DNA of 64,000 nucleotides. It comes from Thermoleophilia bacterium (GTDB lineage Bacteria > Actinomycetota > Thermoleophilia > Miltoncostaeales > Miltoncostaeaceae). Location of the stretch: positions 1 to 64,000 of the forward strand of contig JADGPG010000082.1 in assembly GCA_017882545.1 (NCBI GenBank), in the 5' to 3' direction. How positions within the stretch are numbered: the stretch's first letter is position 1; each line of letters starts with the position of its first letter. The position numbers and the translations under genes were made by a program. This document shows, piece after piece, positions 58,111-64,000 of this stretch. The notes below the pieces were generated by a model. It was not told the DNA's origin, did no database searches, and saw nothing but the letters and a program-made list of their open reading frames with translations.

Positions 58111-59150
58111 TGCCGTCGCCGCTCATCGCTCGGGCCATTGATCGCCTCCTGGACGGCGAGGACCTCGGGCGCGCCGGCGCCGCCGAGGCGCTGGACCTGG
58201 TGATGTCCGGGGAAGCAGGCGAGATTCAGGCGGCCGGGTTTCTGATCGCCCTGCGGGCCAAGGGCGAGACGGCCGAGGAGCTGGCCGGCCTCGTCGAGGT
58301 CCTGCGCGCGCACCTGATCCCGGTGACGACGCCTCCCGGGCCGTTCGTCGATACGTGCGGCACCGGGGGCGGCATCTCGACATTCAACATCTCGACCGCC
58401 GCCGCGTTCGTTGCCGCCGGTGCGGGTGTCGCGGTCGCCAAGCACGGGAACCGGTCGAGCACGTCGCGCAGCGGCAGCGCCGACGTGCTCGAGGCGCTCG
58501 GGGCGCGGATCGATCTCGACCCGGACGCGGTGGCCCTCTGCCTGGCCGAGGCGGGCGTCGGCTTCATGTTCGCTCCGGCGCACCATCCCGCCTTCGCGCA
58601 CGTCGTTCCCGTCCGGCGGGAGTTGCAGGTGCGGACGGTGTTCAACCTGCTTGGACCGCTCGCCAACCCCGCTGGCGCGACGCACCAGGTTGTCGGTGTC
58701 GCCGATCGCTCCGCGATGGAGCGCATTGCTGAGGCGCTGGCGCTGTTGGGAGCCGACCGCGCGCTGGTCGTCCGTGGGCGGGACGGGATGGACGAGCTGT
58801 CGGCGTCGACGATGTCGGACGTCTATGAGGTCGACCACGGACGCGTGCGCTACTTCGAGATCGATCCCGGCGAATTCGGCTTCCACCCAGCCGGCGTGGA
58901 CCTACTGGCCGGCGGCGAGCCCGCGGACAATGCGCGCCGGATCCGCGACGTGCTCGGGGGCGCCGACGGACCCGCGCACGACGTCATCGTCATCAACGCC
59001 GCCGCCGCCATCTGGATCTCGGGTGCCGTCGCCACGCTTTCCGAGGGCGTTGGGATGGCCGCCGAGAGCATCCGGACGGGGGCTGCCGTAGACCGTCTGG
59101 CGGCGTTTTGCGCGGCCACGCAGCGGCTTGCGCCGCGTACGGTCGCCTGA
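58110..59150 (+). CDS. trpD: Anthranilate phosphoribosyltransferase
   Basis: Joins anthranilate and PRPP; 346 residues. The PRPP site is DTCGTGGGISTFNISTAAA, the anthranilate/Mg region KHGNRSSTSRSGSADVLEAL, and FNLLGPLANPAGATHQVVGV is conserved. The ATG shares one base with the trpG TAA. Followed by 17 bases and then trpC. Confidence 0.97.
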   Translation: MPSPLIARAIDRLLDGEDLGRAGAAEALDLVMSGEAGEIQAAGFLIALRAKGETAEELAGLVEVLRAHLIPVTTPPGPFVDTCGTGGGISTFNISTAAAFVAAGAGVAVAKHGNRSSTSRSGSADVLEALGARIDLDPDAVALCLAEAGVGFMFAPAHHPAFAHVVPVRRELQVRTVFNLLGPLANPAGATHQVVGVADRSAMERIAEALALLGADRALVVRGRDGMDELSASTMSDVYEVDHGRVRYFEIDPGEFGFHPAGVDLLAGGEPADNARRIRDVLGGADGPAHDVIVINAAAAIWISGAVATLSEGVGMAAESIRTGAAVDRLAAFCAATQRLAPRTVA

Positions 59151-59167
59151 GCGCGCGAGGGATCCCG

Positions 59168-59953
59168 CTGCCCACGTTCCTCGAGACCGTCGTCGTCAAC
59201 ACCCGCGGCTTGGTGGACGCGCGCCGCGCGCAGGTGTCGGAGGCGCAGTTGCGCGAGCAACTCGCCGATGCCCCCGCGGTTGGGTCATTCGCCCGGGGGC
59301 TGTCGGCGCCGGGCATGAGCTTGATCGCGGAGATGAAGCGCGCCAGCCCGTCGAAGGGTGCGATTCAGGCGGACGCCCGCGTGGCACCGATCGTCACCGC
59401 CTATGCGGCGGCGGGCGCCAGTGCGATTTCGGTCCTGACCGAGCCCAAGTGGTTCGGCGGAAGCCTGGAGGATCTGCGCGAGGCGCATGCCACGGTCCGC
59501 ACGCCGCTGTTGCGAAAGGATTTCATCGTCGAGCCGTACCAACTCGTGGAGGCCCGCCTGGCGGGCGCGAGCGCCGCGCTGCTGATCGTTGCGGCCTTCA
59601 CCGAGGCCCGCGGCCTCGCGAGCCTGATCGGCGAGGCTGGCGCACTCGGGCTCGACGTGCTGGTCGAGGTGCACGATGCCCACGAGCTGGCGACGGCACT
59701 CGCCGTCGGCGCGCCGATCATTGGCATCAACAACCGCAACCTGCACAGCCTTGACGTCGATCTCGCGACGAGCCTGCGCCTGCGTCCGCAGATTCCCGCT
59801 GGCGTCACGGTGGTCGCCGAGTCGGGCATCACGACGCGGGCGGACGTGGCCGCGCTCGAGCAAGCCGGAGTCGATGCCATTCTCGTCGGCGAGGCGCTGA
59901 TGCGGGTCAACGATCCGACGACGACCGCTGCGGAGCTGCTTGGGCGCGCTTAG
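59168..59953 (+). CDS. trpC: Indole-3-glycerol phosphate synthase, probable CTG start
   Basis: TIM-barrel enzyme of tryptophan synthesis; 261 residues. Motifs: LIAEMKRASPSKG, SVLTEPKWFGGSLEDL, LLRKDFIVEPYQLVEARLAG, LVEVHDAHEL, IIGINNRNLHSLDVDL and VVAESGITTRADV. The start is CTG 59168: GAGGG (59157-59161) lies six bases upstream and the encoded LPTFLETVVVNTR is the normal family N-terminus. The only standard starts in frame are TTG 59108 inside trpD, giving a foreign N-terminus, or TTG 59213, which deletes conserved residues. Confidence 0.94.
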   Translation: MPTFLETVVVNTRGLVDARRAQVSEAQLREQLADAPAVGSFARGLSAPGMSLIAEMKRASPSKGAIQADARVAPIVTAYAAAGASAISVLTEPKWFGGSLEDLREAHATVRTPLLRKDFIVEPYQLVEARLAGASAALLIVAAFTEARGLASLIGEAGALGLDVLVEVHDAHELATALAVGAPIIGINNRNLHSLDVDLATSLRLRPQIPAGVTVVAESGITTRADVAALEQAGVDAILVGEALMRVNDPTTTAAELLGRA

Positions 59954-60006
59954 CCCGCCGTGGTCTCCACGCGCCGCCGGGGACGTCCGTCCGGTGGCCA
60001 TGACGC

Positions 60007-60012
60007 TACGCT
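60007..60012 (+). promoter_or_regulatory. -10 box (TACGCT) for the leaderless resA-like gene
   Basis: Predicted start near 60019, one base before GTG 60020. An overlapping TAGCCT at 60014-60019 is too close to the GTG to serve it. Confidence 0.5.
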
Positions 60013-60019
60013 GTAGCCT

Positions 60020-60670
60020 GTGACCCCCGCGGACCCCGCACCGACGCCCCCCTCGCGACGTGGCTGGGATCGGCGCCAAATCGTCGTCGCCGGGATCGTC
60101 GCACTCGTAATTGTCGGCGTCGGCGTCCTGCTCACGGTGGGGCTGCTGCACCGCAACGTCACCAACTCGATCGATTCGGCGATCGCCAAGGGGCAGCGCG
60201 TCCAGGCCCCGGCCTTCACGCTGCCCGTGCTCACGTCGGCGCCCGGGCTGCCCACCGCGGGTCAACAGGTCTCGCTGTCCCAGCTCCGTGGCCATCCGAT
60301 CGTGCTCAACATCTGGGCATCGTGGTGCGTGCCGTGCACCAGCGAGGCGCCGATCCTGCAATCGATCTGGAACCATTACCGGGGCAGAGGCGTGATCGTG
60401 CTCGGCGCCGACGTGAAAGACCTCACCGGCGACGCACTGGCCTTCCATAAGACGTACGGGCTCACGTTCCCGACGGTCCGCGACGGCGAGGGCAACATCG
60501 AGGGCCCGTACGGCACGACCGGGGTGCCCGACACGTTCATCATCGACGCCCAGGGTCGGATCGTCGCCACGCTCCGCGGCCAACTGACGGACTCCGGATC
60601 GGGCGCCAACGTCCAGAAGTTCGCGTCGGTGCTCGACACCGTTGTTGCCGAAGCGGCCGGGAAGCGCTGA
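60020..60670 (+). CDS. Membrane-anchored thioredoxin-fold protein (TlpA/ResA/CcmG-like)
   Basis: 216 residues. N-terminal transmembrane anchor at about 21-43 (IVVAGIVALVIVGVGVLLTV), then an AhpC/TSA-type thioredoxin domain. The redox motif is Trp102-Cys103-Val-Pro-Cys106 (NIWASWCVPC), with the cis-Pro loop TTGVPDTFIID. It probably keeps apocytochrome c cysteines reduced, given that ccmH follows with a one-base overlap. Located between trpC and trpB but apparently with its own promoter. Confidence 0.93.
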   Translation: MTPADPAPTPPSRRGWDRRQIVVAGIVALVIVGVGVLLTVGLLHRNVTNSIDSAIAKGQRVQAPAFTLPVLTSAPGLPTAGQQVSLSQLRGHPIVLNIWASWCVPCTSEAPILQSIWNHYRGRGVIVLGADVKDLTGDALAFHKTYGLTFPTVRDGEGNIEGPYGTTGVPDTFIIDAQGRIVATLRGQLTDSGSGANVQKFASVLDTVVAEAAGKR

Positions 60671-61119
60671 TGCGCCGGACCTTGGCCGCAGTGCTCGCGG
60701 CGTTGGTGCTCATCGTCGTGGCCGCGCCGGGCCTCGCGCTCGGCGACACGCTGTCGCTCGAGCAACAGCTCAAGTGCCCGACCTGCGAAGTTCCGTTGAA
60801 CGTCTCCAACGCTCCGTCGGCGCTGCGGATCAAGGCCTATATCGAGGCCAAGGAGGCGGCAGGCTGGAGCGACGGCCGGATCGAGCAGTCGCTGGTTCAG
60901 CAATTCGGTCGCGACATCCTCGCGACGCCACCGAAGTCCGGATTCGACCTGATCGTGTGGCTCGTTCCGGCCGGGCTGATCCTGGCGGGACTCATCGCCG
61001 TCCCGTTCCTTGTGCGTCTCTGGATCCGCCGGCGCCGTGCGCCGGCTGCCGCCGGCATCGACGCCACCCCGGACGAGCTTGCCCGGCTTGACCGCGAGCT
61101 GCGCGGAATCGACGACTGA
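60670..61119 (+). CDS. ccmH: Cytochrome c maturation protein CcmH (thiol-disulfide part)
   Basis: 149 residues. A cleavable signal or anchor (RRTLAAVLAALVLIVVAAPG) precedes the CcmH/CycL domain. The cysteine pair is Cys36-Pro-Thr-Cys39 in LKCPTCEVPLNVSNAPSALR, where the family norm is LRCxxCQ; Glu replaces Gln. A second membrane helix follows (LIVWLVPAGLILAGLIAVPF), then a basic stop and a short acidic tail. ATG shares one base with the preceding stop. No ccmF or other system I gene is in the window. Confidence 0.9.
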   Translation: MRRTLAAVLAALVLIVVAAPGLALGDTLSLEQQLKCPTCEVPLNVSNAPSALRIKAYIEAKEAAGWSDGRIEQSLVQQFGRDILATPPKSGFDLIVWLVPAGLILAGLIAVPFLVRLWIRRRRAPAAAGIDATPDELARLDRELRGIDD

Positions 61120-61156
61120 GCCCCGCCGGCGCCGCTGGCCGGCGCCCCGGCGGCGA

Positions 61157-61162
61157 TAGACT
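61157..61162 (+). promoter_or_regulatory. Candidate -10 box (TAGACT) for trpB
   Basis: GCGATAGACTTC; predicted start near 61169, leader of 28 bases holding CGGGGGGA before ATG 61197. Confidence 0.4.
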
Positions 61163-61196
61163 TCTGCGGAGTTTTCCGACCGTCCGGGGGGACCGC

Positions 61197-62561
61197 ATGC
61201 CGCAGCACCGCTACCAGCTCAGTGAGGACCAGATCCCGCAGCAGTGGTACAACATCGCCGCGGACCTGCCGACGCCGATGCCGCCGCCGCTCGCGCCCGA
61301 CGGCAGCCCGCTGCAGCCCGACATGATGACGCCGATCTTCCCGATGGAGCTCATCCTGCAGGAGGTCAGCCAGGAGCGCTGGATCGCCATCCCGGACCCC
61401 GTCCGCGAGGTGTACGCGCTCTGGCGCCCGACGCCCCTGTTCCGTGCGCTCAACTTCGAGCGCGCGCTCGGGACCGACTGCAAGATCTTCTACAAGTATG
61501 AGGGCATCAGCCCCGCCGGATCCCACAAGCCCAACACGTCGGTCCCCCAGGCGTACTACAACGCGAAGGCGGGCATCCGCCGACTGGCGACCGAGACCGG
61601 CGCCGGCCAGTGGGGCTCGTCGCTTGCGCTGGCATGCCAGATGTTCGGACTCGAGTGCAAGGTCTACATGGTGCGGGTGAGCTACGACTCCAAGCCGTAC
61701 CGGCGCGTGATGATCGAGACGTGGGGTGGAGAGTGTGTTGCCAGCCCATCCACGGAGACCAACGCCGGACGCTCGATTCTGGCCGAGCACCCCGACTCGA
61801 CCGGCAGCCTCGGGATCGCGATCTCCGAGGCCGTCGAAGACGCCGCGACCCGGGAGGACACCAACTACGCACTCGGGAGCGTCCTCAACCACGTCCTGCT
61901 GCACCAGACCGTAGTGGGCCAGGAGGCCATCGACCAGATGAAGATGGCCGGGGCCCAGCCCGACATCGTCATCGGCTGCACGGGCGGGGGCTCGAACTTC
62001 GCCGGCCTCGCCTTCCCGTTCCTGGCCGAGAAGTTCGCCGGAGCGGACATCAAGGTGGTCGCTGCGGAGCCCGCATCCTGCCCGAGCCTGACGCGTGGGG
62101 TCTACGGGTACGACTTCGGCGACACCGCCGGCATGACGCCGCTGCTGCCGATGCACTCGCTCGGGCACTCGTTCATGCCGCCCTCGATCCACTCCGGCGG
62201 TCTGCGGTACCACGGAATGGCACCGCTGGTCTCGCATCTTGTGCACACGGGCCTCGTCGAAGCGCGGGCCTACGGCCAGCTCGAGTGCTTCAAGGAGGCG
62301 GTCACCTTCGGGCGGAGCGAGGGAATCATCCCGGCTCCCGAGGCCTCGCACGCGATCCGCGCCGTCGTCGATGAGGTCGAGCGCGCGCGGGAGGAAGGCG
62401 TCGCCAAGACGATCCTGTTCAACCTCTGCGGTCACGGCAACTTCGACATGGCCGCGTACCAGCAATACCTGCACGGGGAGATGGTCGAGTCGCCGTTCAC
62501 CGAGGCCGAGCTGGACCGGGCGACGGCCGAACTGTCCGGTATGCCGGCGCTTCCCGTCTGA
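61197..62561 (+). CDS. trpB: Tryptophan synthase beta chain, TrpB2 type
   Basis: PLP enzyme that makes tryptophan from indole and serine; 454 residues, longer than TrpB1. PLP lysine is Lys111 in SPAGSHKPNTSVPQ. GIRRLATETGAGQWGSSLAL and CTGGGSNFAGLAFPF are the conserved loops. The extended N-terminus (WYNIAADLPTPMPPPLAPDG), WRPTPLFRALNFERAL and MVRVSYDSKPYRR mark the TrpB2 subgroup, which often lacks a TrpA partner; none is adjacent here. The start ATG 61197 has a good ribosome site. A strong hairpin ends the gene. Confidence 0.96.
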   Translation: MPQHRYQLSEDQIPQQWYNIAADLPTPMPPPLAPDGSPLQPDMMTPIFPMELILQEVSQERWIAIPDPVREVYALWRPTPLFRALNFERALGTDCKIFYKYEGISPAGSHKPNTSVPQAYYNAKAGIRRLATETGAGQWGSSLALACQMFGLECKVYMVRVSYDSKPYRRVMIETWGGECVASPSTETNAGRSILAEHPDSTGSLGIAISEAVEDAATREDTNYALGSVLNHVLLHQTVVGQEAIDQMKMAGAQPDIVIGCTGGGSNFAGLAFPFLAEKFAGADIKVVAAEPASCPSLTRGVYGYDFGDTAGMTPLLPMHSLGHSFMPPSIHSGGLRYHGMAPLVSHLVHTGLVEARAYGQLECFKEAVTFGRSEGIIPAPEASHAIRAVVDEVERAREEGVAKTILFNLCGHGNFDMAAYQQYLHGEMVESPFTEAELDRATAELSGMPALPV

Positions 62562-62564
62562 TTC

Positions 62565-62610
62565 GCCAACGACCGACGGCGCCCCGGGCGGGGTGCCGTC
62601 GGTCGTTGGC
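62565..62610 (+). terminator. Hairpin terminator after trpB
   Basis: Perfect 16-base stem GCCAACGACCGACGGC (62565-62580) with its complement at 62595-62610 and a 14-base loop, starting three bases after the trpB stop. There is no T-run after it, so it is a stem-only terminator or an mRNA 3'-end stabiliser. Confidence 0.75.
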
Positions 62611-62710
62611 GGAGTTCTTGAGTCCCTGCAGGCTCCTGCCGATGGATATGCGCACGCACTGACGGCTGGGAGGCCTGATCATCAGCGGGACCCGGCAACA
62701 TCAAGACGAC

Positions 62711-64000
62711 GTGACGACCGTGCGCTTGGCGCACGCGGTCGGGCGCATGGCCAACGAGCGCGAAGGCGCGCGGCTGTGCGCGATCGCGCTTGAGGTCGCC
62801 TGCGAGATCGCGGACGCCGACGGCGGCGAGGTGGTGCGCCTCAACGATGCCGGCGCGCCCGAACTCGGCGCCCGGGTCGGAGCACCGACACCCGGCATGC
62901 CGTCCCAGGTGACCACCCTCGTGGCGTCCGGAACGCAGCTGGGCGCGCTGCGTCTGTGGGGCGAACAGATCGACCCCGAACCCGATGCCTCGGTGATCGT
63001 GATTGCGGCCCATCTGGCCCAGGGCCTGGCCACCGAGCGGTTCGGGCGGCGGGCCGTCGGGCAGCGTGCCCGCGCCCGGCGTTTGGCGAAGGCGGTCCGC
63101 GTCCTGCGCGAAATCGATATCGCCGACCGCGGCCTGGGGCGCCTGTTGGACGTCAGCTGCACGCTGGCGGGTGGGATGGGCGCCGTGCTGGTGTCCGGCG
63201 TCGCGGACCAGGCCAGAATCATCGCCGGTACCGGGCTCGACCCGGTCGCCGAGCAGACACTGGCGGGACTTGTCGCCCGGGACCTCGTGCGGTTGTGCGC
63301 CGAGGGGCGCCCGTGGGCCGGCGCGCTCCCGACGGACTCGCCGTTGCGCGACGGCGGCGCTCGCGGTGTCGGGTTGGTGGTGGTCCGCAGCGACCCCGAA
63401 CGCACCGCGATCCTCGCGGTGCTCACCGACCGCCAGAGCGGACTCGACACCGACGATCTCGAGGCCCTCCAAAGTCTGATTGACCACGCCACCGCGACGC
63501 TCGGCGCCGCGGCGATGCGTGGTCGTATCGCGGCGCTTGCGACGGTCGACCCCGTGACGCGCCTGTTCAACGAGCGGTATTTCGTGACGCGTCTCGACCA
63601 GGAAACCCACCGCGCGATCCGCAGCCAGGAGTCCTTGTCGCTCGTCGTGCTCGGCGTCGAGGGTCTCATGGACTTGCGCAGGGATGTCGGCGACGAGGCC
63701 ACGAACACGTTCCTGGCGGCTCTAGTCGACGACATCGTCGGCGGTCTGCGGGCGACTGACGTCGGATGCCGCATCGCCGATGACGAACTGGCGATCATCC
63801 TGCCGGCCTCTGGCGGCCTCGATGCCTTCCGGATCGCCGAGCGGATCCGAAACGACTGCCGCACCGCCGGCCTGCTGCCCGAGGGCGTGGGCCTGTCGGC
63901 AGGCGTCGCGAGCTTTCCCGAACAGGCCGCCAAGTCCGATCAGCTGGCGCGGTTTGCGCGCGCGGCGCTCGGTCTCGCCCGACGCCATGCGGGCAATCGC
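62711..64000 (+). CDS. GAF/GGDEF-type signalling protein with degenerate GGDEF, 3' end outside window
   Basis: 430 codons visible, open to the right edge. The N-terminal part (LAHAVGRMANEREGARLCAI, ADGGEVVRLND) and the middle (LRTILDV-type REIDIADRGLGRLLDVSCTL) look like two GAF-like sensor domains. The C-terminal domain begins VDPVTRLFNERYF, the normal opening of GGDEF domains, but the active-site motif reads ADDEL (GCRIADDELAIILP), so cyclase activity is unlikely. No EAL domain is seen yet. The start is uncertain: GTG 62711 has no ribosome site, whereas GGGAGG (62668-62673) points to an in-frame ATC at 62681. Confidence 0.82.
   Translation, partial: MTTVRLAHAVGRMANEREGARLCAIALEVACEIADADGGEVVRLNDAGAPELGARVGAPTPGMPSQVTTLVASGTQLGALRLWGEQIDPEPDASVIVIAAHLAQGLATERFGRRAVGQRARARRLAKAVRVLREIDIADRGLGRLLDVSCTLAGGMGAVLVSGVADQARIIAGTGLDPVAEQTLAGLVARDLVRLCAEGRPWAGALPTDSPLRDGGARGVGLVVVRSDPERTAILAVLTDRQSGLDTDDLEALQSLIDHATATLGAAAMRGRIAALATVDPVTRLFNERYFVTRLDQETHRAIRSQESLSLVVLGVEGLMDLRRDVGDEATNTFLAALVDDIVGGLRATDVGCRIADDELAIILPASGGLDAFRIAERIRNDCRTAGLLPEGVGLSAGVASFPEQAAKSDQLARFARAALGLARRHAGNR

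Overview
The window is a gene-dense, high-G+C stretch of bacterial chromosome with no insertion sequence, prophage, CRISPR array or rRNA. Gene content points to Actinomycetota: an F420-type luciferase-like oxidoreductase, a DUF3054 protein, a TrpB2-type tryptophan synthase beta subunit, frequent GTG/TTG starts and TANNNT promoters. A rod-shape (mre) operon and a fused hisIE suggest a deep-branching class such as Thermoleophilia. That placement is an inference from gene order, not a search result.

Layout. 1-7.1 kb: end of clpP, then clpX-valS-folC, a small membrane protein, ndk-maf. 7.3-19.5 kb: a small minus-strand gene, then the elongasome operon mreB-mreC-mreD-mrdA-rodA, an unrecognised gene, RNase E/G, rplU-rpmA-obgE-proB-nadD, and rsfS from its own promoter. 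19.6-24.6 kb: TauE/SafE exporter, tRNA-Ala(GGC), small enzymes on both strands, and an almost gene-free 890-base stretch with a hexamer repeat. 24.6-38 kb is accessory-like: glnK-amt, two secreted hydrolases, a three-gene envelope cluster with a GxGD membrane protein, fabF, an MFS transporter, DUF3054, an LLM oxidoreductase, a glutathionyl-hydroquinone-reductase-like protein, a DCC protein and a GNAT. 38-54.6 kb: leuS, holA, rpsT, murJ, lepA, hemW-hrcA-(unknown)-dnaJ-prmA-rsmE-HIT-phoH-ybeY-dgkA/PAP2-era. 54.6-62.6 kb: deoC-hisIE-trpE-trpG-trpD-trpC, a resA-ccmH pair, then trpB2 closed by a 16-bp hairpin. A GAF/GGDEF-type gene runs off the right edge.

How it works together. Most of the window is growth housekeeping in tightly overlapping (1-4 base) operons: protein quality control, tRNA charging, ribosome assembly and modification, and cell-wall elongation. 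One transcription unit joins histidine and tryptophan synthesis. The glnK-amt pair is the nitrogen-sensing and ammonium-uptake module.

Two unusual threads run through it. First, several conserved genes (mreB, rng, trpC and the gene after hrcA) have no ATG/GTG/TTG start where the Shine-Dalgarno site and the family N-terminus demand one; ATC, CTG or ATA sits there instead. Second, a TANNCT-like -10 box recurs, and at eight genes it places the predicted transcription start within 0-3 bases of the start codon, so leaderless mRNAs look common. Several core proteins also lack expected signature residues: Obg has no NKxD, DeoC lacks its second lysine, Amt carries Glu for the first twin-His, and GlnK lacks Tyr51.
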